From: Cohnella sp. AR92
Lineage (GTDB): Bacteria; Bacillota; Bacilli; Paenibacillales; Paenibacillaceae
NCBI RefSeq assembly: GCF_003990975.1
Contig: NZ_RZJR01000007.1
Coordinates: 249,079-313,078 of the forward strand
Length of the DNA: 64,000 bases
Direction of reading: 5' to 3'
Shown: positions 19,503-28,388 of the stretch, in pieces
Position numbering within the stretch: position 1 is the stretch's first letter
How the letters are laid out: every line of letters begins with the position of its first letter
Position numbers and translations under genes: made by a program
The notes under the pieces: model-generated
Databases searched by the model: none
What the model was told of the DNA's origin: nothing
What the model saw: only the letters and a program-made list of their open reading frames with translations

Positions 19503-19591
19503 TTGCGATTCACCTGCTCCAATGAACAATGATTAAGTTGATAACATTGTAACTTGACGGACCGTTCACTTACAATTTTTTCTCTATGGTG

Positions 19592-20503
19592 TCACACATT
19601 GTTCAAACGAGGTTCCCCCACGGACTCGATCGGCAGCTCGTCATCCTCCCTGCGTTCTCTGCGGAACCATTGCATGAACACGATATAAAGCGCTCCGATG
19701 TTGATGAATTCCTGCACCAGCTTCATGATGATGCCGCCAAGCTGCTGATCCTCTTGCGCGCTGAGCGAGCCGAAGAAGGACGGGCCCTGGAACCTCGCGA
19801 GCAGCTCCGCCGAATTGCCGGATACGCAATACCGCATCGCCTGCGCCCATACGTTCGGATCGTTATAGACATCGAACAGCGGCGATCCCGCGAAGATGAT
19901 CAAGACGCAGGCCGGGGTGAGAATCAAGCTATTCAGGAAAATATAGAGGAGACGCATGAGCGGGGACACGCGCGCCCACTCCGGCACGGGACATTGAATA
20001 TGCCACCAGTTGAGCATAGCCGACAAGAGAAGAAGGACATAGAATACCGCATGGATGAAGTAATGCACCATGATCCAGTCATGGATGTTAGGCAGATGGT
20101 AGAACGAGAAGAGCAGATTGAACATGAACAGTCCGATAAGAGGCTGCCCCAAGAAGCGGAAGGGCTTCAAGAAAGGACGTCCCAGCATCGAACGCCACAG
20201 CCAAGCCGGAATTCCATAGAGCAGCAATGGCGGCACGACCATATAGGAGATCGCCATATCCGTCATATGATATGAGAACATGAGATGACCGAGCAGGCTT
20301 AGAGGTCCGCCATGAACGAGATAAATAAGAAGCAATGCCAGATAGAAGCTTGCTTGCCTTCCGAACGAGACTGCTTCCGCCCCCGAGAACTTCGTTCTCC
20401 ATGGCCCTACGACGAACGAGTAAAGCGTAGCAACCGCAAGTATGAAGATAAGAAAATAGGGACTCCACACGTCTCCGAACGAGAAATACTTCAAGCTGTT
20501 CAT
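19592..20503 (-). CDS. ctaG: Cytochrome c oxidase assembly factor CtaG
   Basis: 303 residues with seven predicted membrane helices. The caa3_CtaG family pattern is visible: HGGPLSLLGHLMFSYHMTDM and later HDWIMVHYFIHAVFYVLLL, both rich in His in membrane segments. In Bacillus CtaG is needed for active caa3 oxidase, probably for copper delivery. It follows the ctaC-F genes in the same direction but is separated from them by a terminator hairpin, so it may be transcribed partly on its own. Confidence 0.93.
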   Translation of the reverse strand: MNSLKYFSFGDVWSPYFLIFILAVATLYSFVVGPWRTKFSGAEAVSFGRQASFYLALLLIYLVHGGPLSLLGHLMFSYHMTDMAISYMVVPPLLLYGIPAWLWRSMLGRPFLKPFRFLGQPLIGLFMFNLLFSFYHLPNIHDWIMVHYFIHAVFYVLLLLSAMLNWWHIQCPVPEWARVSPLMRLLYIFLNSLILTPACVLIIFAGSPLFDVYNDPNVWAQAMRYCVSGNSAELLARFQGPSFFGSLSAQEDQQLGGIIMKLVQEFINIGALYIVFMQWFRRERREDDELPIESVGEPRLNNV

Positions 20504-20564
20504 TCTAGCTCACCCTTCTCACGCATTAATCTTACTTATTATACCGCAACAAGGTCTAACCACA

Positions 20565-20593
20565 AGAAAAGAGGCGGGAACAGCGCCCGCCTC
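20565..20593 (-). terminator. Terminator after ctaF
   Basis: GAGGCGGG (20571-20578) pairs with CCCGCCTC (20586-20593). On the minus strand the stem is followed by a T-rich TTTTCTTG. Confidence 0.75.
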
Positions 20594-20615
20594 TCTGTAG
20601 TTTATCCGGTATAGA

Positions 20616-20930
20616 TTACCACCATACCCAGTATTCGGCCATAATGACCATCGTGAAGACGACGATGACGCCGAAGAGAATTCCCATGATCGGGAATAGA
20701 TGCCCTCTGTCCTTCATGTGCATCCAGAAAGCCATCTGTACGAATACCTGGACTAACGCCATGCCGACAAGAATGATGTAAGTGAACGTCGTGTTGATCT
20801 CGCCGGAAGCCACGGCCGCGAAGGCAATGATCGTCAGCACGAGCGACAGAACGAACGCTACGATGTGCTTCTTAGGGCCTTCATGACGATGACGCGTTGT
20901 TTGTTCATGCGTAGAGTGGTTGCTCGACAT
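20616..20930 (-). CDS. ctaF: Cytochrome c oxidase subunit IV (CtaF)
   Basis: 104 residues with a His-rich cytoplasmic start and three membrane helices (residues about 25-45, 50-70 and 78-100), matching the prokaryotic cytochrome C oxidase subunit IV family; HMKDRGHLFPIMG links helices 2 and 3. It begins 3 bases after ctaE and closes the oxidase structural genes. It is a small accessory subunit without metal centres. Confidence 0.93.
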   Translation of the reverse strand: MSSNHSTHEQTTRHRHEGPKKHIVAFVLSLVLTIIAFAAVASGEINTTFTYIILVGMALVQVFVQMAFWMHMKDRGHLFPIMGILFGVIVVFTMVIMAEYWVWW

Positions 20931-20933
20931 CGG

Positions 20934-21548
20934 TTAGACCACCTTTCCCATCAGGTAAACGACGGTGAAGATGAATACCCACACGACGTCGATAAAGTGC
21001 CAATAGATCGCGGACACGTAGACCTTGGGAGCCGTGACGACGGTCAAGCCCTTCTTCAGGAGCTGAAGAATGATGAGCGTGATCCACAGGACGCCGAAGG
21101 CAACGTGGGCGCCGTGGAAGCCGACTAGCGTATAGAAGGATGAACTGAATGCGCTTGTCGGCATCTTGTGTCCTTCATCGATGTAGTTCAGGAATTCCAC
21201 GACTTCAAGCGCAAGGAAGCCGAGACCGAGAACGATCGTCGCGATCAGCCAGCCGATCAGCGGCTTGACCTTCTTCTGGTGCAGCGCTTGGACCGCGAAC
21301 ACGCTCATCAAGCTCGAGGTGAGCAGGATCATCGTGGCCGCGAAGGTCATCGGCAGCTCGAACAGTTCGCTTGCAGGCGGACCGTCGCCGATGTTATGGC
21401 GAAGGGCCAGATAAGAGGAGAACAGAGTGCCGAAGAGAACCGTCTCCGCTCCCAGGAACAGCCAGAAGCCGAGAATCTTATTGCGGCCTTCAAGGGTCGC
21501 CTTCTCAGGCTCATGAGGCAATTCGCCGTTCAGTTCATGTGCGCTCAT
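20934..21548 (-). CDS. ctaE: Cytochrome c oxidase subunit III (CtaE)
   Basis: 204 residues and five membrane helices, the short five-helix form usual in Bacillus. The family blocks WLFLGAETVLFGTLF and GFHGAHVAFG and the end segment YWHFIDVVWVFIF are present. Its start overlaps the ctaD stop, indicating translational coupling. Subunit III stabilises the catalytic core. Confidence 0.95.
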   Translation of the reverse strand: MSAHELNGELPHEPEKATLEGRNKILGFWLFLGAETVLFGTLFSSYLALRHNIGDGPPASELFELPMTFAATMILLTSSLMSVFAVQALHQKKVKPLIGWLIATIVLGLGFLALEVVEFLNYIDEGHKMPTSAFSSSFYTLVGFHGAHVAFGVLWITLIILQLLKKGLTVVTAPKVYVSAIYWHFIDVVWVFIFTVVYLMGKVV

Positions 21549-23407
21549 GCTTGCACCCCTTTCTCTTGTTCTTCTTCGCTGATGTGGAAGCCATGATCGT
21601 CGTAAACCGAGCGAAGCAGCATGCAGAGGAGGGTAAGTCCAATGCCGCCGATGGCCAGATACAGCTTGTCGTACATGAATCCGAAGCCGGCGATGAAGAG
21701 CCCGATGCTCATGATCAGCGGTTTAATCGATGGAGAAGGCATGTGAATCGGCCCTACAGGCTCGGACGGAGTCATCTCCTTCTTGCCTTCCATCTTCTCT
21801 TTCCACCAAGCGTCCGCGCTGCGAACAAGCGGGATCTGCTTGAAGTTGTACTCCGGAGGAGGAGAAGGAATGGACCATTCGAGCGAACGGCCGTCTTCCC
21901 AAGGATCGTTCGCCGCGTTCTTAGCCTTGAACGACGTGATAACGATGTTGATCAGAAGCATGATCGTACCGATTCCCATCAGGAACGCTCCGATCGTACT
22001 TACCAAGTTCATCGTGTCGAACCCTTGGTTCGGCAGGTAAGTCCATACCCGGCGCGGCATCCCGATCAGACCGAGGAAGTGCTGCACGAAGAAGGTCATA
22101 TGGAAGCCGATGTAGAACGTCCAGAAGAACCACTTGCCGAGCGTCTCGTTCAAAGTGCGTCCGAACATCTTCGGCCACCAGTAGAACAGGCCGGCGAAGA
22201 TCCCGTTGATGAGACCCCCTACGATAACGTAGTGGAAGTGGGCAACGACGAAGTAAGTATCGTGGTACTGGTAGTCGGCAGGAGCCGCCGCCAGCATGAC
22301 CCCGGTTACGCCGCCCATCGTGAAGGTCGGAATGAATCCGATTCCGAAGAGCGAAGCGGTCGTAAACCGAATAGAGCCGCCCCACAGGGTGAACAGCCAG
22401 TTGAAGATCTTAACCCCGGTAGGAACCGCGATCAGCATCGTCGCGATGGAGAACAACCCGTTCGCAACCGGACCGAGGCCCGTCGTGAACATATGGTGAG
22501 CCCATACCATGAAGCCGAGGAACGCGATCAGGATAAGCGCGAAGACCATCGAGCTGTAACCGAACAGGCGCTTGCGCGAGAAGGTGCTGACGACTTCGGA
22601 GATAATCCCGAACGCCGGCATGATCAGAATGTAAACTTCAGGGTGTCCGAATACCCAGAAGACGTGTTCCCACAGCACCGTGCTGCCGCCGGTCGCCGTC
22701 TCGAAGAAGTTCGCCTGGAACAAGCGGTCGAACATCAGGGCGACGAGGCCTACGGTCAGTACCGGGAACGCGAACACGATCAGCATGGACGTAATGAAGA
22801 TCGACCAGGTGAACATCGGCATTCTCATGAAGGACATGCCTGGCGCGCGCATGTTGATGATCGTCGCCATGAAGTTGATCCCGCCGAGCAGCGTACCGAT
22901 ACCGGCAATCTGCAAGCCCAGGACATAGTAGTCGACGCCATGTCCCGAGTTGTAAGTAGGTCCGGCGAGCGGAACGTAAGACGTCCAACCTGCGTCCGGC
23001 ACATGGCCGGCGAACCAGCTGACGTTCAGCAGCACGCCGCCGAAGAAGAAGGTCCAGAAGCCAAGAGAGTTCAGGAACGGGAACGCGACGTCCCGCGCTC
23101 CGATCTGAAGCGGTATAACCGCGTTCATCAAAGCGAACAGCATAGGCATGGCCGCCAGGAAGATCATGGTCGTACCGTGCATGGTCAGCAATTCGTTAAA
23201 CGTGTCGGCCCCGACGAAATCCTTCTGAGGCCCGATCAGCTGAATCCGGATCAGGATGGCTTCCAGGCCGCCGACCAGGAAGAACAAGCCTCCGGCGATT
23301 AAGTAAAGAATACCGATTTTCTTATGGTCGACGGTCGTCAACCAATCCATCAAGCCGCGATACCGCTTGACCGGATGCGCATGGGCATGTGCAGCATGTG
23401 CAGTCAA
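21545..23407 (-). CDS. ctaD: Cytochrome c oxidase subunit I (CtaD, caa3 type)
   Basis: 620 residues, 13 or 14 helices. Haem and copper ligand regions are recognisable: MHGTTMIFL (low-spin haem His), WVFGHPEVYILIMPAFG (CuB His and the cross-linking Tyr region), HHMF (CuB histidines) and HFHYVIVGG. The C-terminal extension carries extra helices, as in caa3 oxidases. It reduces oxygen to water and pumps protons across the cell membrane, receiving electrons from the cytochrome c domain fused to CtaC. Confidence 0.97.
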   Translation of the reverse strand: MTAHAAHAHAHPVKRYRGLMDWLTTVDHKKIGILYLIAGGLFFLVGGLEAILIRIQLIGPQKDFVGADTFNELLTMHGTTMIFLAAMPMLFALMNAVIPLQIGARDVAFPFLNSLGFWTFFFGGVLLNVSWFAGHVPDAGWTSYVPLAGPTYNSGHGVDYYVLGLQIAGIGTLLGGINFMATIINMRAPGMSFMRMPMFTWSIFITSMLIVFAFPVLTVGLVALMFDRLFQANFFETATGGSTVLWEHVFWVFGHPEVYILIMPAFGIISEVVSTFSRKRLFGYSSMVFALILIAFLGFMVWAHHMFTTGLGPVANGLFSIATMLIAVPTGVKIFNWLFTLWGGSIRFTTASLFGIGFIPTFTMGGVTGVMLAAAPADYQYHDTYFVVAHFHYVIVGGLINGIFAGLFYWWPKMFGRTLNETLGKWFFWTFYIGFHMTFFVQHFLGLIGMPRRVWTYLPNQGFDTMNLVSTIGAFLMGIGTIMLLINIVITSFKAKNAANDPWEDGRSLEWSIPSPPPEYNFKQIPLVRSADAWWKEKMEGKKEMTPSEPVGPIHMPSPSIKPLIMSIGLFIAGFGFMYDKLYLAIGGIGLTLLCMLLRSVYDDHGFHISEEEQEKGVQA

Positions 23408-23437
23408 AGCAACGAACCCCCTTCAGTGCAAGCAGAA

Positions 23438-24469
23438 TTAGTAGTCAAGCTTATAGCCCGCCAAGTACTTGGCGATTCCGTCGAGTTCTTCTTGCGTCAC
23501 GCCGAGGTCATCGGCATTAGGCATCGTTGCTCCCGGCTTCACCGATTGAGGATCCTTGATCCATTCCTTCAAGTTCTCTTCGGCCGGATGATCGGAGTTG
23601 TACAGAATGCCGCCGACGGTCTCTCGTCCTCCGATTCCCGTCAGGTTAGGCGCTCCCGCGCCGGAATTCTGTTCGCCGATCGCATGGCAGCTCAGGCACT
23701 TGCTCTGGAAGGCTTCCTTGATGGAAGCGTCTTCCGGAAGCACTCCCGGTCCTTTCATCGCGGCTACCCAGCGGTCGAAGGAAGCTTGGTCAACCGCTTT
23801 GGCTTTGAAGTCCATCAAGCTGTGGGAAGGCCCGCAAAGCTCGGCGCACTTGCCTCGATACACGCCTTCCTTCGGGAATTCCAGGAACATCTTGTTGTCG
23901 ACTCCGGTATTGGTATCCATCTTGCCCCCGATAGACGGGATCCAGAACGAGTGCTTAACGTCGGCGGAAGCAAGCTTAAATTGAATCTTCTTGCCCGTTG
24001 GAACAACCAGATCCTGCGCCGTCGTGATTCCGTATTGCGGATATTCGAACTCCCACCAGTACTGGTGCGAAGTGACGACGACCTGAACGGCGTTCTTATC
24101 GTGCGAATAGTCCTTCGCATAGCCGAAGACTTTGTCGATAGTCGGCACGCCAAGGATAATAAGGAGAACAATTGGAATAACCGTCCAAGTGATCTCGAGC
24201 TTGTGATTCCCTTCCACTTGCTTCGGAATCGCGTTATCGCCCTTGCGGCGACGGAATCTGATCAGCACGTAGAAACAAATCGCGAATACGACGACGACGA
24301 CAAGCGCCATGATACTGATCGATAGCACCATTAAATCATATTGGCCTTGAGCTACCGGCCCTTGCGGCTTCAAAGTCGACAGATCCGATCTGCCTCCGCA
24401 TGCCGACAACAGGAGCATCATTCCTGCCAGCACCGGCAGTAACCGCTTCATTACACGCCACCGATTCAT
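23438..24469 (-). CDS. ctaC: Cytochrome c oxidase subunit II with fused cytochrome c domain (CtaC)
   Basis: 343 residues. It has a lipobox (LSAC, Cys24), two helices (about 46-70 and 93-112), a cupredoxin domain with the CuA ligands His173, Cys208, Glu210, Cys212, His216 and Met219, then a C-terminal cytochrome c domain with the haem site CLSCH (258-262) and a distal Met near the end. The fusion defines a caa3 oxidase. An internal ATG at 24451 would also leave a good signal peptide; the longer start resembles homologues. It is the first gene of ctaC-D-E-F. Confidence 0.96.
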   Translation of the reverse strand: MNRWRVMKRLLPVLAGMMLLLSACGGRSDLSTLKPQGPVAQGQYDLMVLSISIMALVVVVVFAICFYVLIRFRRRKGDNAIPKQVEGNHKLEITWTVIPIVLLIILGVPTIDKVFGYAKDYSHDKNAVQVVVTSHQYWWEFEYPQYGITTAQDLVVPTGKKIQFKLASADVKHSFWIPSIGGKMDTNTGVDNKMFLEFPKEGVYRGKCAELCGPSHSLMDFKAKAVDQASFDRWVAAMKGPGVLPEDASIKEAFQSKCLSCHAIGEQNSGAGAPNLTGIGGRETVGGILYNSDHPAEENLKEWIKDPQSVKPGATMPNADDLGVTQEELDGIAKYLAGYKLDY

Positions 24470-24600
24470 TCAATTCAACCCCATCTCGACGTTTTCATAG
24501 ATTGCTTCTTGTTGTGGCGAATGCAATCCATGTGGTGACTCAGGTGGTGACACCTGTACGAACTTCCAAATCACACCTAAACATACGTTCCTAATCAATA

Positions 24601-24630
24601 AATATAGAGTTAGCCCACACAGTTTGTCAA
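24601..24630 (-). promoter_or_regulatory. SigA promoter of the cta operon
   Basis: On the minus strand TTGACA (24630-24625), an 18-base spacer, then TATATT (24606-24601). The leader to ctaC is about 125 bases. Confidence 0.75.
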
Positions 24631-24631
24631 T

Positions 24632-24652
24632 GTTCACAGAACAGTTCACAAA
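24632..24652 (-). promoter_or_regulatory. Tandem ResD-like boxes ahead of the cta promoter
   Basis: On the minus strand TTTGTGAAC (24652-24644) and CTGTGAAC (24639-24632) are direct repeats 12 bases apart, immediately upstream of the -35. They resemble the Bacillus ResD site TTTGTGAAT, and ctaCDEF is under ResDE control in Bacillus subtilis. No resD gene is in the window. Confidence 0.5.
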
Positions 24653-24850
24653 TTGTTCTTATAACTGTCAAAATCCTTGCCGCTCAACGGTTTTAACATT
24701 CAAATTCCCTCTTGACGGGCCTTGAAATTCCGTTTTGCAAACGCACACATTCCCAGTCCAGCGCCCGTCTTTGGCTTTGCTGGCGGGCAATGGTGGCCTC
24801 TCCTCATCATCTTTTACCAAACGCCCCTTGTTTTATGTACGCCGTTTCAA

Positions 24851-24879
24851 GCATACGAATTTCCCTTCGGGTTATGCTA
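24851..24879 (+). promoter_or_regulatory. Possible forespore (SigF/SigG) promoter of the YhcN-like gene
   Basis: GCATA at 24851-24855, 17 bases, then TATGCTA at 24873-24879, one base off CATNNTA. It lies about 35 bases before the lipoprotein gene. Plausible for a sporulation gene but weak on its own. Confidence 0.4.
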
Positions 24880-24914
24880 CCTGTAACAAGCCCGCTAAGG
24901 AGGAATGAAACTGG

Positions 24915-25640
24915 ATGACCCGTCACTTCCCGTTACGGAGGCTGCTCCTTCTGGGGTTGGGATTCGTCTTGGTCATGGGCCTTGCCGCATGCGGCAGCTA
25001 CACGGCTAAGTTCCAGAAGAGCTCCAAGGATTACAGCAGCCGCGAACCGAACGATCCCAAGGTGGACCATGTCCAATCTTACGGCACCTTGACCGCCAAG
25101 ACGCAACAGAGCAGCCATGATAATCGGTACTTCAAATACAGCTCCCAAACCTCGTATGACGTGCGCGGCTTGCCCGGCGTCAATTCCGCTATCGTCATGC
25201 TGACGGATAAGAACGCGTACGTAGGCATCATGACCGACTGGACCGCGACCGGCACGAAGTCGCACGGCGGCGCCTCCACCAGGGAGCAGGACAACAGCGG
25301 TACGACCGAAGGCGTCTACAACGTCGATACCGGCGGCAAGACCCCCGTTTACCGGGAGATGGTCACGCCTTACAATTCCTACTTCAGCCATAAAGACGTC
25401 TCGGACCTGTCCTCCGAGTTCAGGCAGAAGATCGGGGATACGGTCCGCAAGGATAACCCCGGGCTTAACGAGGTCTTCATCTCCGCCAACCGGGAATTCG
25501 TGAATCAGTTGCTCTTGTTCGCCCGGGCCTCTTGGAGCGGCCAACCGACGGAACCGTTGACCGGCGACTTCAACACCCTCGTGAAGTATATCTTCAGCCA
25601 AGGAGAAGCCATCCCTCTCCCGCTTCAAGATCGCAAATAG
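24915..25640 (+). CDS. YhcN/YlaJ-like sporulation lipoprotein
   Basis: 241 residues with a basic start, a long hydrophobic core and lipobox LAAC (Cys26). The region from about residue 75 (GLPGVNSAIVMLTDKNAYVGIM, reading as two short blocks) and the segment KIGDTVRKDNPGLNEVFISANREFV match the YhcN/YlaJ family found in the inner spore membrane. AGGAGG precedes the ATG by about 11 bases. Members affect spore outgrowth or coat; the exact role here is unknown. Monocistronic, with its own terminator. Confidence 0.8.
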   Translation: MTRHFPLRRLLLLGLGFVLVMGLAACGSYTAKFQKSSKDYSSREPNDPKVDHVQSYGTLTAKTQQSSHDNRYFKYSSQTSYDVRGLPGVNSAIVMLTDKNAYVGIMTDWTATGTKSHGGASTREQDNSGTTEGVYNVDTGGKTPVYREMVTPYNSYFSHKDVSDLSSEFRQKIGDTVRKDNPGLNEVFISANREFVNQLLLFARASWSGQPTEPLTGDFNTLVKYIFSQGEAIPLPLQDRK

Positions 25641-25658
25641 GTTGTCCGCGCAGACAAA

Positions 25659-25695
25659 AAAGATCGACATCCCTTCGCAGGGATCGTCGATCTTT
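25659..25695 (+). terminator. Terminator after the YhcN-like gene
   Basis: AAAGATCGAC (25659-25668) pairs with GTCGATCTTT (25686-25695), with an inner ATCCC-TTCG-GGGAT-like extension. Confidence 0.75.
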
Positions 25696-25710
25696 ATTCC
25701 ATGCTCACGT

Positions 25711-25902
25711 TTAGGAAGCAGGGGAATTCAATTTAACCAACTCTCGTTCAACGAGCAGAGTCAACTCATCTTCATATCCGCCTGTGATTCTGTATTTGCG
25801 GATGTAATCCTTCACAAACTTGCGCGGATCCTTGGGCCGGAAAATTCTCGTCAGTTCTCTGAGACTTTCTTGGACTTCGTTGTGGCTTCGTTTGGCTGCC
25901 AT
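25711..25902 (-). CDS. Small conserved-looking protein, function unknown
   Basis: 63 residues from an ATG at 25902 that follows GGGAGGGAA. The protein is highly charged and probably helical (EVQESLRELTRIFRPKDPRK, then KYRITGGYEDELTLLVEREL), with no membrane or metal motif. The frame is open further (to 25992), but that part has no ribosome site. I do not recognise the family. Confidence 0.6.
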   Translation of the reverse strand: MAAKRSHNEVQESLRELTRIFRPKDPRKFVKDYIRKYRITGGYEDELTLLVERELVKLNSPAS

Positions 25903-26100
25903 GCGATTCCCTCCCAGCGGAATAAAACCCGCAAGTTTTGCTAAAGCAGTCACTCTCCAGTTGTCGACATTTTCAACCCTACTGTTCCCCATTATACCAG
26001 TTTTCGGCTGTGGTTAAAAGAAAAAACCATCTGTGATAGAGAACCGGGCTCCATCGAACCGGCGTAGAGACTTAAAAATGATGCAGCTGAATGATCTATC

Positions 26101-26562
26101 TTATGAGGATCGAGGCCCCTCTGATTCATCCCCGGACGGATTAAGGTTCGGCTGCCTCCAGGAGAACATCGCCGATCCCGCCTCTTCCTCCTCCGACTCC
26201 GCCCATTCTTCCGGCTCTTCCGCATGCCCCTTGGACTTAGCCGTCATCTGAAGAAACGCGATAACGGCTCCTACGGAAACCAATATTCCGATCCCCATGG
26301 CCGCGAGCAAAGGCAAGGTGCCGATTCCCGCCTTGGCGACCGATGAGGTTGACATTCTATCCGATGCTTGAACGGGCGCGACTCCGAATGCACTCCACAA
26401 AGAAGCTCCAACCGCCAAAGTACGTGCAACGGATCTGCCACTGCGCCAGCTTAGCTTTCCAGTCTTCTTGGTCGGTACCGGGATCGCCTTGCCGACCCCC
26501 GAATGATTCGTCGCCAACGTCCGCTCGCCGGATGCTTCATTCCGGGAAACGGGCGCGTTCAT
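26101..26562 (-). CDS. Membrane protein of unknown function with acidic tail
   Basis: About 153 residues from an ATG at 26562 preceded by GGGGGG; an ATG at 26616 is an alternative. A basic Ser/Thr-rich N-terminal half contains a signal-like segment (SVARTLAVGASLWSAFGVAP followed by VQAS), a second hydrophobic helix at about 77-100 (LPLLAAMGIGILVSVGAVIAFL), and then a very acidic tail (EEPEEWAESEEEEAG). A cre-like site lies upstream. No family recognised. Confidence 0.6.
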   Translation of the reverse strand: MNAPVSRNEASGERTLATNHSGVGKAIPVPTKKTGKLSWRSGRSVARTLAVGASLWSAFGVAPVQASDRMSTSSVAKAGIGTLPLLAAMGIGILVSVGAVIAFLQMTAKSKGHAEEPEEWAESEEEEAGSAMFSWRQPNLNPSGDESEGPRSS

Positions 26563-26650
26563 CAATTCAATCCCCCCTATATGCTTTATATCGGAACGAC
26601 CAGGCAACGAATTCACCCCTCAGACGGATATGATTACTTTCTTTTATTAA

Positions 26651-26664
26651 TGTAAACGCTTACT
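26651..26664 (-). promoter_or_regulatory. cre-like (CcpA) site
   Basis: TGTAAACGCTTACT differs from the cre consensus TGWAANCGNTNWCA only at the last base. It is about 90 bases upstream of the membrane-protein gene and overlaps a poor -35-like TTTACA on the minus strand. Confidence 0.5.
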
Positions 26665-26764
26665 AACTTGTGTTTAAAAAAAGAAATCGATTTCCTAGAT
26701 ACGTTCTCAGTATACCGAAAAAGCGTTGCGCGCACAACGAACACATCCTTAATATTCCATTAAA

Positions 26765-28279
26765 TCAAGCCCTGTTCTCCGGAGGCAGTTCTCGCTTCAA
26801 CGCTTCCCCCCACAGCGTCTGAGGGAGCTCCCGCACGAACTCGAACCGCACCGGCGTCCCTCTCCGCCCGGCTCGGTTGCGGCACCACCGCTGCAGCTGC
26901 ATGGGCGAAACGCGCCTCTCCGCGTTCAGAACGACATAAGCCAAGGCTTGTTCATTCCCGTCGTCGTCCTTCGTTCCGATCACGCAAGCCCGGCTTATCG
27001 CCGGGTGCCCCCGAAGGATAGTCTCCACCTCATTCGGCATGACCATTCCTTGCATCGTCTCGAACCGGTGCGACTTCCGCTCCGCGAAGATAAAACAGCC
27101 GTCCTCTTCCATTCGGGCCAGGTCTCCCGTCCGGATCCAGCCTTCCGACGACTGCCCCCCTTCGTCCCCCCAATAACCGCGCGCCAGCTGCTGTCCTCTT
27201 ACCGCCAACTCCCCTACCATGCCCACAGGCCGTTCATCGAAGCTCCCGTCCCCGACGACTCTGGCTTCGATCCCGGGGAGCGGATAGCCTAACGCGCCCG
27301 CCTTGGCCCTCGCGTTGGGAGGAAGGGCAAGCGCAAGCGAAGCCGCCTCCGCAAGCCAATATCTCCCCGCTTGCCGCGTTAAACGCTTCTCAAAACGAAA
27401 CCGGCTCTCCCGTTCGGGAAGCTCCAAGCAGCCGGAACGGTAAACGGAAGCATTCAAGCTCGCCAGACCTTCCGGATGCAGGAGCGGAGCGTTCAAGGTG
27501 CGCAAGCTTTCCTCCGCGTTCACGCCTTCGTGCCAGAAGGCATGCCGGGCCGCCCCAGCCTCTATCGCCGCATGAGTAAGGATGGCGCCTCTCGCCGGGC
27601 CGGTCGTTCCGTTGGTGTATTGGATCACCGCCAAGTCTTCCGGATGGGGGGCGATCTCCATGGATTGCGGCGCAGGGATACTAAGAAAGGCATTCCCGTT
27701 CAACACGGCGCGATCCTTCCTGGATAGTTTATCCAGAATAGAAGCCGGAACCCCTCTAAGAGCCTCTGCCCGGAGCCGCCTCGCCCGCGTTTCTTCTATT
27801 ACTATGACTTTTGTCACGGACGTCTCTTCCGCAAGCCGCTCCGGCTCGCGTACGAGGTCTCCGGCCGTGACGATGGCAGCCGTTCCGGTCTCGATCGATC
27901 TTCTCCGAACCTCATCCAGCCCGCAGTTCTCATGAAGCGGAACCGCGACGGCTCTCGCGAGCAGTACGCCGTAATAAGCCATGATGGCTTCGGGGATAGA
28001 CGGAAGGTAAATGGCGACCCGATCTCCCGGCTTGACTCCGCTTGCCCTTAGTCCGTTCGCGAAACGAAGGCTGCGCCGAAGCAGACCGGCATAGGAGCCC
28101 GTTCTGCCGTTGTACCGGTATGCCGGATCCTTCGGATGGAGCTCCGCCGAGCGGAGCAGCCCGCTGGCCGCGTGACCGGACGGCAGAGAGGACATGCCTT
28201 CCCTAAGCAACGGATAACGGCTCCACCAGCTCGGGCAGGGGCTCGATGCCGTTCCCGCTTCGACTGCTTGTTCAACCAT
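26765..28279 (-). CDS. Degenerate acyl-CoA synthetase-like (AMP-binding) protein
   Basis: 504 residues in one open frame with the ANL adenylation fold: P-loop-like YTNGTTGPARG at 221-231 (usual YTSGTTGxPKG), RTGD at 383-386 and the hinge region ERKSHRFETMQGMVMPNEVE. Three departures suggest it is not a normal ligase. The usual 80-odd residues between the A4 region and the YGxTE motif are almost absent (290-307), YGxTE itself reads YWLAE, and the C-terminal catalytic Lys of TGK is Glu492 (WGEALKREL). The frame is uninterrupted, so it may encode a non-catalytic paralogue. Monocistronic. Confidence 0.8.
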   Translation of the reverse strand: MVEQAVEAGTASSPCPSWWSRYPLLREGMSSLPSGHAASGLLRSAELHPKDPAYRYNGRTGSYAGLLRRSLRFANGLRASGVKPGDRVAIYLPSIPEAIMAYYGVLLARAVAVPLHENCGLDEVRRRSIETGTAAIVTAGDLVREPERLAEETSVTKVIVIEETRARRLRAEALRGVPASILDKLSRKDRAVLNGNAFLSIPAPQSMEIAPHPEDLAVIQYTNGTTGPARGAILTHAAIEAGAARHAFWHEGVNAEESLRTLNAPLLHPEGLASLNASVYRSGCLELPERESRFRFEKRLTRQAGRYWLAEAASLALALPPNARAKAGALGYPLPGIEARVVGDGSFDERPVGMVGELAVRGQQLARGYWGDEGGQSSEGWIRTGDLARMEEDGCFIFAERKSHRFETMQGMVMPNEVETILRGHPAISRACVIGTKDDDGNEQALAYVVLNAERRVSPMQLQRWCRNRAGRRGTPVRFEFVRELPQTLWGEALKRELPPENRA

Positions 28280-28334
28280 CCTTCTCTCCCCTTCCCCTCC
28301 CGTTCCTATATGCCAAATGTATTCGGCGGCATAA

Positions 28335-28381
28335 ACGGACAGAACCCCGTTCGGCTGCTTCCGAACGGGGTTCTATCCGTC
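28335..28381 (-). terminator. Terminator after the stalk-domain gene
   Basis: A long, nearly perfect hairpin (GGACAGAACCCCGTTCGG arm and its complement) lies directly after the minus-strand gene that ends at 28389. Confidence 0.8.
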
Positions 28382-28388
28382 TTATCGC

